Positions 44,397 through 53,442 of a DNA stretch of 64,000 nucleotides are shown here, one piece after another; positions within the stretch are counted from its first letter, which is position 1, and each line of letters starts with the position of its first letter. A program made the translations under genes and the position numbers. Under the pieces are notes generated by a model that did no database searches, was not told where the DNA came from, and worked only from the letters and a program-made list of their open reading frames with translations. Source of the DNA: JAEUOS01 sp046160545 (GTDB lineage: Bacteria > Pseudomonadota > Gammaproteobacteria > Burkholderiales > JAEUOS01); contig JBJXGS010000184.1 in NCBI GenBank assembly GCA_046160545.1, forward strand, positions 36,435 through 100,434, written 5' to 3'.

Positions 44397-44780
44397 ATGA
44401 ACATCGAGAAGGTCATCTTCGGATTTTTCAACATCCTCGCCTGCACCCTCAATTTCGGGTTCTTCATCGGCGACATCGACAGGCCCGAACTGCACCACCC
44501 GTCCGAACTGTTCGCGGCCGTGGTCGTCAACCTGATCGTCACCGTGCTCAAGTTCGGCGACCGCACGCAGCTTGGTGCCACCCACCTGGCCACCAGCCTG
44601 GTGGCAACACTGCAATTGCTCGCTGCATCCTGCGTCTGGGGCTGGGAACTCTATGTTGCCAAAGTGCCGATGACCGGCGACACCATGTCGATCATCGTTT
44701 CGCTGTCCGGCGGTGCGCTTCTGGCCAACCTGATCTCGGTGATCCTCCTGATCGGCGAGACGCTGCGCCACGGACGTTAG
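44397..44780 (+). CDS. DUF6394-family small membrane protein
   Basis: 127 residues with about three to four membrane segments (for instance IFGFFNILACTLNFGFFIG and a C-terminal ALLANLISVILLIGETL). Function unknown. It directly precedes a two-RCK ion channel by 20 bases, and I recall the same pairing in other Betaproteobacteria, so it may be a channel accessory subunit. Sequence HHPSELFAAVVVNLIVT is distinctive. Confidence 0.7.
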   Translation: MNIEKVIFGFFNILACTLNFGFFIGDIDRPELHHPSELFAAVVVNLIVTVLKFGDRTQLGATHLATSLVATLQLLAASCVWGWELYVAKVPMTGDTMSIIVSLSGGALLANLISVILLIGETLRHGR

Positions 44781-44800
44781 TCGGGCAATCGCGCGCTGGC

Positions 44801-46498
44801 ATGGACGACGTTCTCTTCCTGGCCATGCGTCGCTTGCGCGCGCCGCTGGTGACTATCATCTGCGTCTACGCGGTATCGGTCGGTGGGCTCACGCTCATGC
44901 CTGGTGCCGACCCGCAGGGTCGGCCCGAGACGATGAGTTTTTTTCACGCCTTCTACGTGATCAGCTACACCGCAACCACGATCGGCTTCGGTGAACTGCC
45001 CAACCCTTTCACCGACGCACAACGCATCTGGGTGACCTTTACGATCTACCTGTCGGTGGTGGCATGGGCCTATACGCTGGGCTCGGTCATCGCGCTGATC
45101 AACGACCGCACCTTTCGTTCGATGCTGGCAAGGTCCTTGTTCATCCGACGCGTGCGCGGCATCGGTGAACCCTTCGTGATCATCTGCGGCTACGGGCAGA
45201 GTGGCGCGGCACTGGCGCGGGCGCTGGACCGGGACGGCATGCGCGCGGTGATCGTCGAGCCGCGCGAGGAGCGGGTCGCGCTCCTGGTGCTGGAGGACTA
45301 CGCGCACCCGCCACTGGCGCTGGCGGCCGATGCGCGCCTTCCCGACGTGCTCACCGATTGCGGCATCCGGCTTTCGCAGTGCGCCGCGCTGGTGGCGCTG
45401 GCAGGCGATGACAACGTCAATCAGGCCATCGCGATCGGCGCTCGCGTGCTCAGTGCCGACCTGCCGATCGTCACGCGCGCAAAGACCCGCGAGGCCGAGG
45501 TCAACCTGGCCGCCTTCTCCGGCGTGCAGGTGGTCAATCCGTTCGAGACTTTCGCGGCCAACCTCCGCATGACCATGCGCGCGCCGGAGGTGTTGCAGGT
45601 CGAGGAATGGCTGACCGGCGCGCCGGGCACCGAGTGCCCTGCCTGCCTGGCGCTGCCACGCGGGCGCTGGGTGCTGATCGGATTCGGCCGCTTCGGCCAT
45701 GCGATCGCCTCGATGCTGGACGACGAGGGTATTGAATGGCGTGCCTTCGACCCGGCTGCGGTGGAGTCGGACGAAAAACGCCTGGTGCGCGGCACACTTG
45801 CCGATACGGTCCTGCGCGAGGCTGGTATCGATACCGCGGACGTCCTGGTCGCGGGAGCCTCGATCGACGCGGTCAACCTGGGCGTATCGACCCTGGCGCG
45901 GCGCACGCAGCCGGACTTGTTCGTGATCATCCGCCAGAACCATGCGCAGGATCGCGCGCTGATCGAGGCGGCACGCGCCGACCTGACCTTCGTGCAGGCC
46001 GAGATCATGGTCCATGAGTGCCTGCAACTGCTCAAGACCCCCATGCTTGGCCGTTTCATTTCGCACATGCGCGCCGCCGGTCCCGCGCTGGCACTGGCGG
46101 CCATGGAGCGCGTCCGTGCCGGGTCCGGCGAGGGTGCGCCGCAGGCCTGGATGTTTGTCTGCGACGTGATGGAACCCGGCATGTTCGCGGCCTTTTTCCA
46201 GCGCTCCGGAAACGCGCTTGCGATCGAACACCTGTTGCTCGATCCGACCAGTCCGGGCGAGCGGCTGCCGGCCAGCGCGCTGATGCTCGAGCGCGGCGGA
46301 CAGACCCATACCCTGCCTCCGGACGACACGGTTCTGAAACCGGGCGACCGCCTGCTCTTCGTGGGCGGTGACCAGGCGCGCGCCTTGCAGTCACGCTACC
46401 TGTACGAGCCGGGGACGGTGGCCTGGGTGTGTTCCGGGCGTGAGCCGCCGCGCAGCCTGATCTTCCGCTGGTGGGCTCAGCGCGCGCGCGCGGCGTGA
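44801..46498 (+). CDS. Two-RCK potassium-channel-like protein
   Basis: 565 residues. Two membrane segments flank a pore loop; the filter is T60-I61-G62-F63-G64 (SYTATTIGFGELP) instead of the usual TVGYG. Two RCK/TrkA-N domains follow, each with a nucleotide-binding GxGxxG: IICGYGQSG (around 128-134) and LIGFGRFG (around 290). A C-terminal TrkA-C domain (LPPDDTVLKPGDRLLFVGG) ends it. Such channels pass K+ or other cations under ligand control. DUF6394 lies upstream. The DMT permease start overlaps its stop. Confidence 0.87.
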   Translation: MDDVLFLAMRRLRAPLVTIICVYAVSVGGLTLMPGADPQGRPETMSFFHAFYVISYTATTIGFGELPNPFTDAQRIWVTFTIYLSVVAWAYTLGSVIALINDRTFRSMLARSLFIRRVRGIGEPFVIICGYGQSGAALARALDRDGMRAVIVEPREERVALLVLEDYAHPPLALAADARLPDVLTDCGIRLSQCAALVALAGDDNVNQAIAIGARVLSADLPIVTRAKTREAEVNLAAFSGVQVVNPFETFAANLRMTMRAPEVLQVEEWLTGAPGTECPACLALPRGRWVLIGFGRFGHAIASMLDDEGIEWRAFDPAAVESDEKRLVRGTLADTVLREAGIDTADVLVAGASIDAVNLGVSTLARRTQPDLFVIIRQNHAQDRALIEAARADLTFVQAEIMVHECLQLLKTPMLGRFISHMRAAGPALALAAMERVRAGSGEGAPQAWMFVCDVMEPGMFAAFFQRSGNALAIEHLLLDPTSPGERLPASALMLERGGQTHTLPPDDTVLKPGDRLLFVGGDQARALQSRYLYEPGTVAWVCSGREPPRSLIFRWWAQRARAA

Positions 46499-47391
46499 GC
46501 CTTCCTCCCAGGGGCAGCGGTGGCGGGGGCAGCACCGCGATCCTCCTGGTGATGGGTGCGTGCGCCTGCTTCGCGGCGCTCGACACCGGCAGCAAGTTTG
46601 TCAGTGCGACTGTGCCTGTCATGATGGTGCTGTGGGTACGCTACATCGCGCAGCTCGTGTTCACCTTCGGCTACTTGCTGCCGCGGCAGGGCGGTTCGCC
46701 CTTTGCCACGCGCCATCCCCTCCTGCAGGTCCTGCGCGGACTATTGCTCCTGTTGTGCAGCGTGCTGGCCTTTCTCTGCCTCATGTTCCTGCCGGTAGGC
46801 GAGTTCACAGCGATCGTCATGATCAGTCCGATCGTGGTCACGCTGCTCTCGACGCTGCTGTTGCGCGAGAAGGTGTCGGTGCCGCGCTGGGGGATCGTCG
46901 TGGGCGGCTTCATCGGCGTGTTGCTGGTGTTACAGCCGGGTGCGGCGACCTTTACGTGGGCGATGCTGCTGCCCCTGGTGCTGGTGGGCGCGAACGCTGC
47001 CTTTCAGATATTGACCAGCATCCTTGCGAAGAGTGAGCAGGCCGGCACGACCCACTCGATCACCGGCGTGGTCGGCGCGGTCGTCACGACGTTGGCACTG
47101 CCGCTCTTCTGGCGCCCGGACCAGACGCTGGCGGTGTGGCTGGTGATCCTGGCCATGAGCGCGCTGGGCGCGGTCGGCCATTACCTGCTGATCGTCGCCT
47201 ACTCGCGCGCCACCCCGGCGCGCCTGACGCCCTACCTGTACACCCAGATCGCGTTCGCCGCCCTGGCCGGGTGGCTGGCCTTCGGCCACGCGCCCGATGC
47301 GCTGGCGTTCGCCGGCTTCGGGGTCATCAGCATCTGCGGAATGCTCGGGCCATGGATCGGCGAACGCGAAGCGCGCAGGGCAAGGCATTGA
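46495..47391 (+). CDS. DMT-superfamily (EamA) transporter
   Basis: 298 residues from a GTG that overlaps the channel stop (GTGA). Ten hydrophobic segments in two EamA-like halves (first half around VLRGLLLLLCSVLAFLCLMF and the second around LVILAMSALGAVGHYLLIVAY). Drug/metabolite transporters export small polar molecules; the substrate is not visible. The RVRYIAQ-type loop WVRYIAQLVFTFGYLL is common in the family. Convergent with acetoacetyl-CoA synthetase. Confidence 0.87.
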   Translation: MSLPPRGSGGGGSTAILLVMGACACFAALDTGSKFVSATVPVMMVLWVRYIAQLVFTFGYLLPRQGGSPFATRHPLLQVLRGLLLLLCSVLAFLCLMFLPVGEFTAIVMISPIVVTLLSTLLLREKVSVPRWGIVVGGFIGVLLVLQPGAATFTWAMLLPLVLVGANAAFQILTSILAKSEQAGTTHSITGVVGAVVTTLALPLFWRPDQTLAVWLVILAMSALGAVGHYLLIVAYSRATPARLTPYLYTQIAFAALAGWLAFGHAPDALAFAGFGVISICGMLGPWIGEREARRARH

Positions 47392-47430
47392 GTGCGGCGC
47401 GCAGGGCGCTTGGCCCCGTGCGATTGCCCA

Positions 47431-49413
47431 TCACGCCTTGCGTTGCCGTTCTGCAGCGAAGGCGATGAACCACGCAAGGCTCCCGGGGTTGATCATCGAA
47501 TCGCGATTGACCACTTTTTCCAGCGCCTGACCCAGCAACAGTCGCTTGATCGGCACCTCGAGTTTCTTGCCATTCAGGGTGCGTGGCACCTCCGGAATCG
47601 CGAAGATATCGTTGGGCACATGGCGTGCCGAAAGATCGGCACGCACCCGGCCCTTGATGCGTTCCTTGAGTTCGTCGGTCAATGGCGCGCCCTCGCGCAG
47701 GACGACGAAGAGCGGCATCCAAGATTCGCGGCCCAGAAACTCCAGGTCAACCACCAGGCTGTCGGCCACCTCGGGCACGGCTTCGACGACGCGATAGATC
47801 TCCGCGGAACCCATGCGAATGCCGTGGCGGTTGATGGTCGAGTCGCTGCGCCCGTAGATGATCGCGCCGCCGCGCGGTGTGATCTTGATCCAGTCGCCGT
47901 GCCGCCAGACGCCTGGATAGGTGTCGTAGTAGCTCTCGAAATAGCGCTTGCCGTCGTGATCGTTCCAGAAGTAGAGCGGGAACGAAGGCATCGGCAAGGC
48001 ACAGACCAGTTCGCCGACCTGATCGGTGAGGGCGCCACCGGCTTCGTCGTACGCGTAAATCGCGGCGCCCAGGCAGCGGCACTGCATCTCGCCGGCGTAC
48101 TGCGGCAGGATCGGGCAGGCACCGACAAAGGCTGCGCCCGGGTCGGTGCCTCCCGAAATTGACGCAAGCAGAATGTCTGCGTTGATATTTTCGTAGACCC
48201 AGCGGTAGCCATCCACCGGGAGTGGCGATCCGGTCGAGCCGATGGTGCGGATGCGGCTCACGTCCGTGATGGCGCGTGGTTCGATCCCGGCCTTCATGCA
48301 TTGCGCGATGTAGGCTGCCGAGGCACCGAAAAAAGTGGCGCCGGCGCGCTCGGCGAACTTCCATAGCCGGCTCATGTCCGGATAACCCGGATTGCCGTCG
48401 AACTGCAGCACCGTGGCACCGACATTCAGGGTGTTGACCAGCAGGTTCCAGACGATCCAGTTGGTCGAGGAGAACCACAGGAAGCGATCATCGCTGCCTA
48501 CGTCCAGGTGCAGGTCGGTGCCCTTGATGGCCTCGATGACGGTGCCGCCGTGCCCATGCACGATCGGCTTGGGCATGCCGGTGGTGCCCGACGAGTACAC
48601 CACCCACAGAGGGTGGTCGAATGGCACCTGCGCGAACTCGAGCTTGGCTGGACTGGCGATCGCTTCGGCCCACCCGATCCCGCCGCGGAACGCGCCGGCA
48701 TTTGCGGCGGGATCCAGGTAGGGCACGAGTATCACGTTGGTCACGGAAGGCAGCGCCGCAGCGATTTCGGCAACGATGCCGCGGCGGTCGAAGTCGCGCC
48801 CGCCGTAGCGGTAGCCATCGACCGCCAGCAGCACCTTGGGTTCGATCTGGCGATAGCGATCGATCACCGATACGTGCCCCATGTCAGGCGAGGCTGAGGA
48901 CCAGATGGCACCGATTGACGCCACCGCGAGGAGCGCGACGATGGTCTGCGGAATATTGGGCATGTAGGCGACGACACGATCGCCTTCGACTACCCCCATG
49001 CGCCTGAGCGTCGCCGCGAGCGCCGCGACATCAGTCGACAGGCGATCCCAGGTCACCTCGGTATACGGCACCAGTTCCGACTCGAACGCGATCGCGGCCC
49101 GGCCCGGCCGGGCGTGGCGCAACATGCATTGCGCATAGTTGAGGCGCGCACCTTCGAACCAGCGCGTGCCCGGCATCTTGCGCTCGGCCAGGACGCGCGT
49201 GTAGGGCGCCGAGTGCGGGATCGCGTAATACTCCCAGAGCGCTCCCCAGAATGCTTCAACTTCGTCGACCGACCATTGCCAGAGCGCAGGGTAGTCGGCG
49301 AAATTGAGGTCGCGGTGCTCGCAGAGCCAAGCCATGAAGCGGGTCATGCTGGCGCGCTCGATGCGTTCTGGCGAGGGCTGCCACAGCAGGGTTCCTTCGA
49401 CGATGGCATTCAT
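47431..49413 (-). CDS. Acetoacetate-CoA ligase
   Basis: Activates acetoacetate to acetoacetyl-CoA with ATP. 660 residues. It has the N-terminal ACAS_N region (WQWSVDEVEAFWGALWEYY), the ATP motif VVYSSGTTGMPKPIVHGHGG, WFSSTNWIVWNLLVN, YGRSDSTINRHGIRMGSAEIY, and the catalytic Lys region VPRTLNGKKLEVPIKRLL. Length and landmarks fit acetoacetyl-CoA synthetase better than acetyl-CoA synthetase. Its role could be use of 3-hydroxybutyrate or acetoacetate carbon. On the same strand, downstream of an alpha/beta hydrolase. Confidence 0.92.
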   Translation of the reverse strand: MNAIVEGTLLWQPSPERIERASMTRFMAWLCEHRDLNFADYPALWQWSVDEVEAFWGALWEYYAIPHSAPYTRVLAERKMPGTRWFEGARLNYAQCMLRHARPGRAAIAFESELVPYTEVTWDRLSTDVAALAATLRRMGVVEGDRVVAYMPNIPQTIVALLAVASIGAIWSSASPDMGHVSVIDRYRQIEPKVLLAVDGYRYGGRDFDRRGIVAEIAAALPSVTNVILVPYLDPAANAGAFRGGIGWAEAIASPAKLEFAQVPFDHPLWVVYSSGTTGMPKPIVHGHGGTVIEAIKGTDLHLDVGSDDRFLWFSSTNWIVWNLLVNTLNVGATVLQFDGNPGYPDMSRLWKFAERAGATFFGASAAYIAQCMKAGIEPRAITDVSRIRTIGSTGSPLPVDGYRWVYENINADILLASISGGTDPGAAFVGACPILPQYAGEMQCRCLGAAIYAYDEAGGALTDQVGELVCALPMPSFPLYFWNDHDGKRYFESYYDTYPGVWRHGDWIKITPRGGAIIYGRSDSTINRHGIRMGSAEIYRVVEAVPEVADSLVVDLEFLGRESWMPLFVVLREGAPLTDELKERIKGRVRADLSARHVPNDIFAIPEVPRTLNGKKLEVPIKRLLLGQALEKVVNRDSMINPGSLAWFIAFAAERQRKA

Positions 49414-49462
49414 TGCTTTTCCTTCCGGGGTGTACCGGGCCCGCCTGGCGAGCCGGCCGGCC

Positions 49463-50143
49463 TTAGGTCAGCACGCGCTCGAGCCATGCGCGGATTTCGC
49501 GCAATTCGTCAAGGCACACCGAATGCTCCATCGCGTAGTCATGCCATTCGACAGACACGCCTTGCGCCACCAGGGCGTCACGCGATTGCTGGGCGCGCGC
49601 AATGACGACTACTGCGTCTTCGCGTCCGTGCGCCATGAAGACCGGCTGCGACCGGCCCGCGGCGGTGGCCTCGGCGGCCAGTTTCGCGGCCAACGGCAGA
49701 TAACTCGACAGCACCATCAGGCCGGCCAGCGGCTCGGCCTGGCGCAGACCGGCCTGCAGGGTGATCGCACCCCCCTGCGAAAAGCCTGCCAGGACGATGC
49801 GCTTGCGGGCAATGCCGCGCCCGACCTCGCGCTCGATCAAGTCTTGGGCGACCGCCTGGCTCTCGCGCAGGCCGGCCTCGTCCTCCTGACGACCCAGGTC
49901 GGTCTGGCGTATGTCATACCAGGCGCGCATGACCATGCCGCCGTTGATCGTGACCGGACGCATGGGCGCGTGCGGGAAGATGAAGCGCACCCCGCCCGGC
50001 GAGCCAGGCAGCGAGTTGACCTCCAGTTCCTTGACCACCGGGACGAAGTCGTAGCCGTCGGCCCCCAGCCCATGCAGCCAGATCACGGCGGCACCCGGGG
50101 CGCTGCCGGTGGCGACTTCGACGCATTCGGGAAGGGCACTCAT
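49463..50143 (-). CDS. Carboxylesterase/phospholipase-type alpha/beta hydrolase
   Basis: 226 residues. Esterase of the acyl-protein thioesterase family: oxyanion turn WLHGLGADGYDF, nucleophile GFSQGGAITLQ (GxSxG), Asp in MAHGREDAVV, and His in YAMEHSVCLDELRE. No signal peptide. Its ATG overlaps the mog stop (ATGA). Natural substrate is unknown. Confidence 0.91.
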   Translation of the reverse strand: MSALPECVEVATGSAPGAAVIWLHGLGADGYDFVPVVKELEVNSLPGSPGGVRFIFPHAPMRPVTINGGMVMRAWYDIRQTDLGRQEDEAGLRESQAVAQDLIEREVGRGIARKRIVLAGFSQGGAITLQAGLRQAEPLAGLMVLSSYLPLAAKLAAEATAAGRSQPVFMAHGREDAVVVIARAQQSRDALVAQGVSVEWHDYAMEHSVCLDELREIRAWLERVLT

Positions 50144-50778
50144 GTGGGCGCTTTCAGGGGTAGCGTGTCGCGTGCGCGCACGGCGTTCTTGGGGCGGAAT
50201 GCCTTGCAGATGCGCTCATCGGTCTCGACATAGGGCCCGCCGATGAGATCGATGCAATAGGGAATGGCAGCGAAGATCCCGGCCAACATCAGGCCACCGT
50301 CCTTGTCGCGCAGGCCTTCGAGCGTTTCGCGTATGGCCTTGGGCTGCCCGGGCAGGTTGACGATGAGCGCGCCGCGGGTGCGGTCCGGCGCAAAGCGAAT
50401 CGCGCCGACCTGGCGCGACAGGATCGCGGTGGCAACGAACTTGAGCGAGATCTGCCGCATCTGTTCGCCGAAACCGGGCATTTCCTTGTGCGCTACCGCG
50501 AGGGTCGCTTCGGGGGTCACGTCGCGCAGTGCCGGACCGGTACCGCCGGTGGTGAGTACCAGATCACAGCCGGCGACGTCGACCAATTCGATGAGCGTGG
50601 ATTCGATGAGCGGCCGTTCGTCCGGAATCAGGCGTTCGGCCGCTTCCCACGGGGTGATCAGTGCGGCATCCAGCCAGGTACGCAGGCCGGGCAGGCCCTC
50701 GTCCTTGTAGACGCCGGCTGCGGCACGGTCGGAAGTCGAGACCAGGCCCACGCGCAGGGGGCGATCGAGAAGATTCAT
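50140..50778 (-). CDS. mog: Molybdopterin adenylyltransferase
   Basis: Adenylates molybdopterin before molybdate insertion. 212 residues. VGLVSTSDRAAAGVYKDEG start, CDLVLTTGGTGPALRDVTPEAT, PGFGEQMRQISLKF and the nucleotide-site GALIVNLPGQPKAIRETL. The product serves molybdoenzymes such as the formate dehydrogenase at the right end. Its start overlaps the yjgA stop. Confidence 0.93.
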   Translation of the reverse strand: MNLLDRPLRVGLVSTSDRAAAGVYKDEGLPGLRTWLDAALITPWEAAERLIPDERPLIESTLIELVDVAGCDLVLTTGGTGPALRDVTPEATLAVAHKEMPGFGEQMRQISLKFVATAILSRQVGAIRFAPDRTRGALIVNLPGQPKAIRETLEGLRDKDGGLMLAGIFAAIPYCIDLIGGPYVETDERICKAFRPKNAVRARDTLPLKAPT

Positions 50779-51347
50779 GGCGTGTCCACATTTGCCGCGG
50801 GATCGTTCAGCGCGGCGCTGGTTGCAGCCATGGCGGCTCGGATCGCGCGGTAGAGTTCCCGGTAGTCACGCGCCACCTTGCCCGAAGTTCGGTCACCTCC
50901 CGCGCCGCGCACCAGGCTGCGCAGGTGCTGCATGTCGCAGCCGGTATGCGCGGCGGCAAACTCCGTCATGGCCCCCGCCTCGCCCAACAGTCGTTCCCGC
51001 CAGCGCTCGGCGGCATGCATGGCCGCCACTTCGGCCTTGGAGGCGCCGGCGAAGCGATCCAGTGCAGCTAAAAGCGGAGCCGGGTCGACGTCACGCATGA
51101 GCTTGCCGATCAGTTGCATCTGCCTGCGGGCGCCCTCGTGGGCCGTGATGCGCTTGTATTCGGCCAGCTCATCGGCCAGGCGCTCGGGCAGGTCAAGTTC
51201 GGCCAAGCGCTCGGAAGACAGCGTGGCCAGCCGCGCGCCAAGCCTCTGCAGGGCCGTCATGTCACGCTTGCGCTGCGACTTGCTGGGGCCGTCATAGACG
51301 GGCAGCGGCGCGGGGCGCGGATCGACCAGCAGGGTGCGGTTGCGCAT
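50775..51347 (-). CDS. yjgA: Ribosome-associated protein YjgA (DUF615)
   Basis: 190 residues from ATG 51347 (TTG 51371 is an alternative start). The family landmarks PSKSQRKRDMTALQRLG, LSSERLAELDLPERL and HLRSLVRGAGGD are present. The protein is very charged and associates with late 50S assembly. First gene of the yjgA-mog-esterase run, transcribed from the palindromic promoter region shared with pmbA. Confidence 0.9.
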   Translation of the reverse strand: MRNRTLLVDPRPAPLPVYDGPSKSQRKRDMTALQRLGARLATLSSERLAELDLPERLADELAEYKRITAHEGARRQMQLIGKLMRDVDPAPLLAALDRFAGASKAEVAAMHAAERWRERLLGEAGAMTEFAAAHTGCDMQHLRSLVRGAGGDRTSGKVARDYRELYRAIRAAMAATSAALNDPAANVDTP

Positions 51348-51387
51348 GACTTGTAAGGGCGTTCGAGGCAAAAACGAGGTGCTTTCG

Positions 51388-51397
51388 TATAATTATA
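51388..51397. promoter_or_regulatory. Palindromic divergent -10 element between yjgA and pmbA
   Basis: TATAATTATA is a perfect palindrome, so a consensus TATAAT is present on both strands (51388-51393 plus, 51397-51392 minus). It lies 41 bases from the yjgA start and 43 from pmbA. No convincing -35 is seen on either side. Confidence 0.6.
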
Positions 51398-51439
51398 GGT
51401 TTGCCGGATGCCGCGTGACGCGCGTGGCCCACAAACCCG

Positions 51440-52795
51440 ATGGCCACTGCCAAATTCTCGTACTCCGCCGACACCCTCAAGTCCTTGACCGCCGACGCTC
51501 TGGCACATGCGCGCGCCGTCGGCGCCAGCGCCGCCGAGGCCGAGGTGTCCGAAGGCTATGGGCTGACGGTCACTGCGCGCATGGGCGAAGTCGAATCGAT
51601 CGAGCATAACCGCGACAAGTCGTTCGCGGTAACGGTGTACATCGGCACCCGCAAGGGGCACGCAAGCAGTTCCGACTTTTCGCAGGACGCACTGCGTCGG
51701 GCGGTCGAGGCGGCGCGCGACATCGCGCGCTTCACTGCGGAGGACGATTGCGCCGGGTTGGCGGATCCCGCCCTCCTGGCACGTGATTGGGTGGATCCGG
51801 ACCTGTTGCATCCCTGGGAACTCGACGCTCCCACGGCGATCGATCTGGCACGCCGCACTGAGGCAGCGGCTTTGTCGGTAAGCCCGATGATCCGCAATTC
51901 CGAGGGGGCAAGTGTCTCGGCGCAGCATTCGCAGTTTGCCTATGCGAACAGCCATGGTTTCGTCGGCGCGTACCCTAGTTCGCGTCACTACATCTCGTGT
52001 TCAGTGATTGCCGCAAAGAGCGCGCGCGCAAAGAATGCCATGCAACGCGATGACTGGTACGTCAGCGCCCGCGATGCCGCTGACTTTCCCGCCGTCGAGC
52101 GCATCGGCGACTACGCCGCGCGACGCGCTCTGGCGCGCCTGGGTTCGCAGCGCCTCACGACACGCCAGTGTCCGGTGCTGTTCGAGGCTCCGCTCGCCAC
52201 CGGACTCACCGGTGCGCTGGTGTCGGCGGCCAGCGGTGGCAGCCTGTATCGCAAGGCGTCGTTCCTGCTCGACGCTCTGGGTCGCGAGATTTTCGCCCCG
52301 CACATCGACATCAGCGAGGACCCTGCGACCAAGAACGGACTCGCCTCCGGCCCGTTCGACAACGAGGGGGTGGCGACACGCCCGCGCAAGGTGGTCGAGC
52401 ACGGCGTCCTCAAGGGATACTTCCTGTCCACCTACTCTGCGAAGAAGCTCGGCATGCAGAGCACCGGCAATGCGGGTGGCGCAGCCAATTTGACCATGCA
52501 CGCGACCGGCAAAGAGGACTTCGTCGGCATGCTGCGGCGCCTCGGCACCGGACTGCTGGTCACTGACCTCATGGGTCACGGCCTCAATACCGTGACCGGC
52601 GATTATTCGCGCGGGGCGGCCGGCTATTGGGTTGAGGGCGGTGAGATTGTCGCGCCGGTCGAGGAAATCACCATTGCGGGCAACATGAAAGACATGTTTC
52701 GCGGCATCGTCGCCGTCGGCGCCGATACGATCACGCGCGGCAGCGTCACTACCGGGTCGGTGCTTGTCGACCGCATGACAGTCGCGGGAGCCTGA
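51440..52795 (+). CDS. pmbA: Metalloprotease TldE/PmbA
   Basis: 451 residues. It lacks the HExxxH zinc motif of its TldD partner, as TldE proteins do, and forms a TldD-TldE complex that degrades or matures small peptides such as microcins or CcdA-type antitoxins. Visible are EAEVSEGYGLTVTARMGEVE, the C-terminal LLVTDLMGHGLNTVTGDYS, and VAVGADTITRGSVTTGS-like tail. The TldD partner is not in this window. Confidence 0.93.
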   Translation: MATAKFSYSADTLKSLTADALAHARAVGASAAEAEVSEGYGLTVTARMGEVESIEHNRDKSFAVTVYIGTRKGHASSSDFSQDALRRAVEAARDIARFTAEDDCAGLADPALLARDWVDPDLLHPWELDAPTAIDLARRTEAAALSVSPMIRNSEGASVSAQHSQFAYANSHGFVGAYPSSRHYISCSVIAAKSARAKNAMQRDDWYVSARDAADFPAVERIGDYAARRALARLGSQRLTTRQCPVLFEAPLATGLTGALVSAASGGSLYRKASFLLDALGREIFAPHIDISEDPATKNGLASGPFDNEGVATRPRKVVEHGVLKGYFLSTYSAKKLGMQSTGNAGGAANLTMHATGKEDFVGMLRRLGTGLLVTDLMGHGLNTVTGDYSRGAAGYWVEGGEIVAPVEEITIAGNMKDMFRGIVAVGADTITRGSVTTGSVLVDRMTVAGA

Positions 52796-52902
52796 GCGGC
52801 GGAGTCCCGGGTGAATCCCGCTAGAATCGGCCCCGAGCCGAGGTTCCCGCCAGAGGAGCAAGGCCTCGAGTCTTACGCGCAACGCGCGGCCACGGGAGAG
52901 AC

Positions 52903-53442
52903 ATGAAGTCGCTACTCGCATTTTCGCGCAGCATCGACTGGCTCAATGCCAAGCTCGGTGTCCTGGCCAATGCCTGTGTGCTGCTGGCCTGCCTTGTCAG
53001 CGGCGCCAACGCAATGATTCGCTACGCCTTCGACATGAGTTCGAATGCCTGGCTCGAGCTGCAGTGGTACATGTTTGCGGTCATCGTGATGTTTGGTGCC
53101 TCCTACACCTTGCAGCGCAACGAGCACGTACGCGTCGACGTGCTGTACATGACGCTGTCGCAGAGAAAACAGGTCTGGGTCGACATCATCGGCACGGCGG
53201 TCTTCCTCCTTCCGGCCTGCGCGGTCATCGGCTGGTTCTCGTGGCCCTTTTTCCACGAATCCTGGAAGGTGGGCGAGGTGTCGTCGAACGCCGGCGGGCT
53301 CATCCGCTGGCCGGTCAAGCTCATCGTGCCGCTGGGCTTCGCGCTGATTTTTCTGCAGGGTCTCTCCGAGATCATCAAGCGCCTGGCGGCGTTGCGCGGT
53401 GAACGGATCGAACTGGCGCAATACGCGAGGCCCGAGCAATGA
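52903..53442 (+). CDS. TRAP transporter small permease (DctQ)
   Basis: 179 residues with four membrane segments. SIDWLNAKLGVLANACVLLACL begins it, then YTLQRNEHVRVDVLY and a C-terminal helix VKLIVPLGFALIFLQGLS. Its TGA stop overlaps the ATG of the large permease by 4 bases. The subunit joins DctM to form the Na+- or H+-driven permease of a tripartite ATP-independent transporter. Confidence 0.92.
   Translation: MKSLLAFSRSIDWLNAKLGVLANACVLLACLVSGANAMIRYAFDMSSNAWLELQWYMFAVIVMFGASYTLQRNEHVRVDVLYMTLSQRKQVWVDIIGTAVFLLPACAVIGWFSWPFFHESWKVGEVSSNAGGLIRWPVKLIVPLGFALIFLQGLSEIIKRLAALRGERIELAQYARPEQ

Noticed and set aside
44777..46309. Open frame of about 510 codons antisense to the two-RCK channel
   Set aside because: The plus-strand channel has clear domains and start/stop coupling; the antisense frame has an Arg/His-rich low-information composition typical of high-GC mirror frames.
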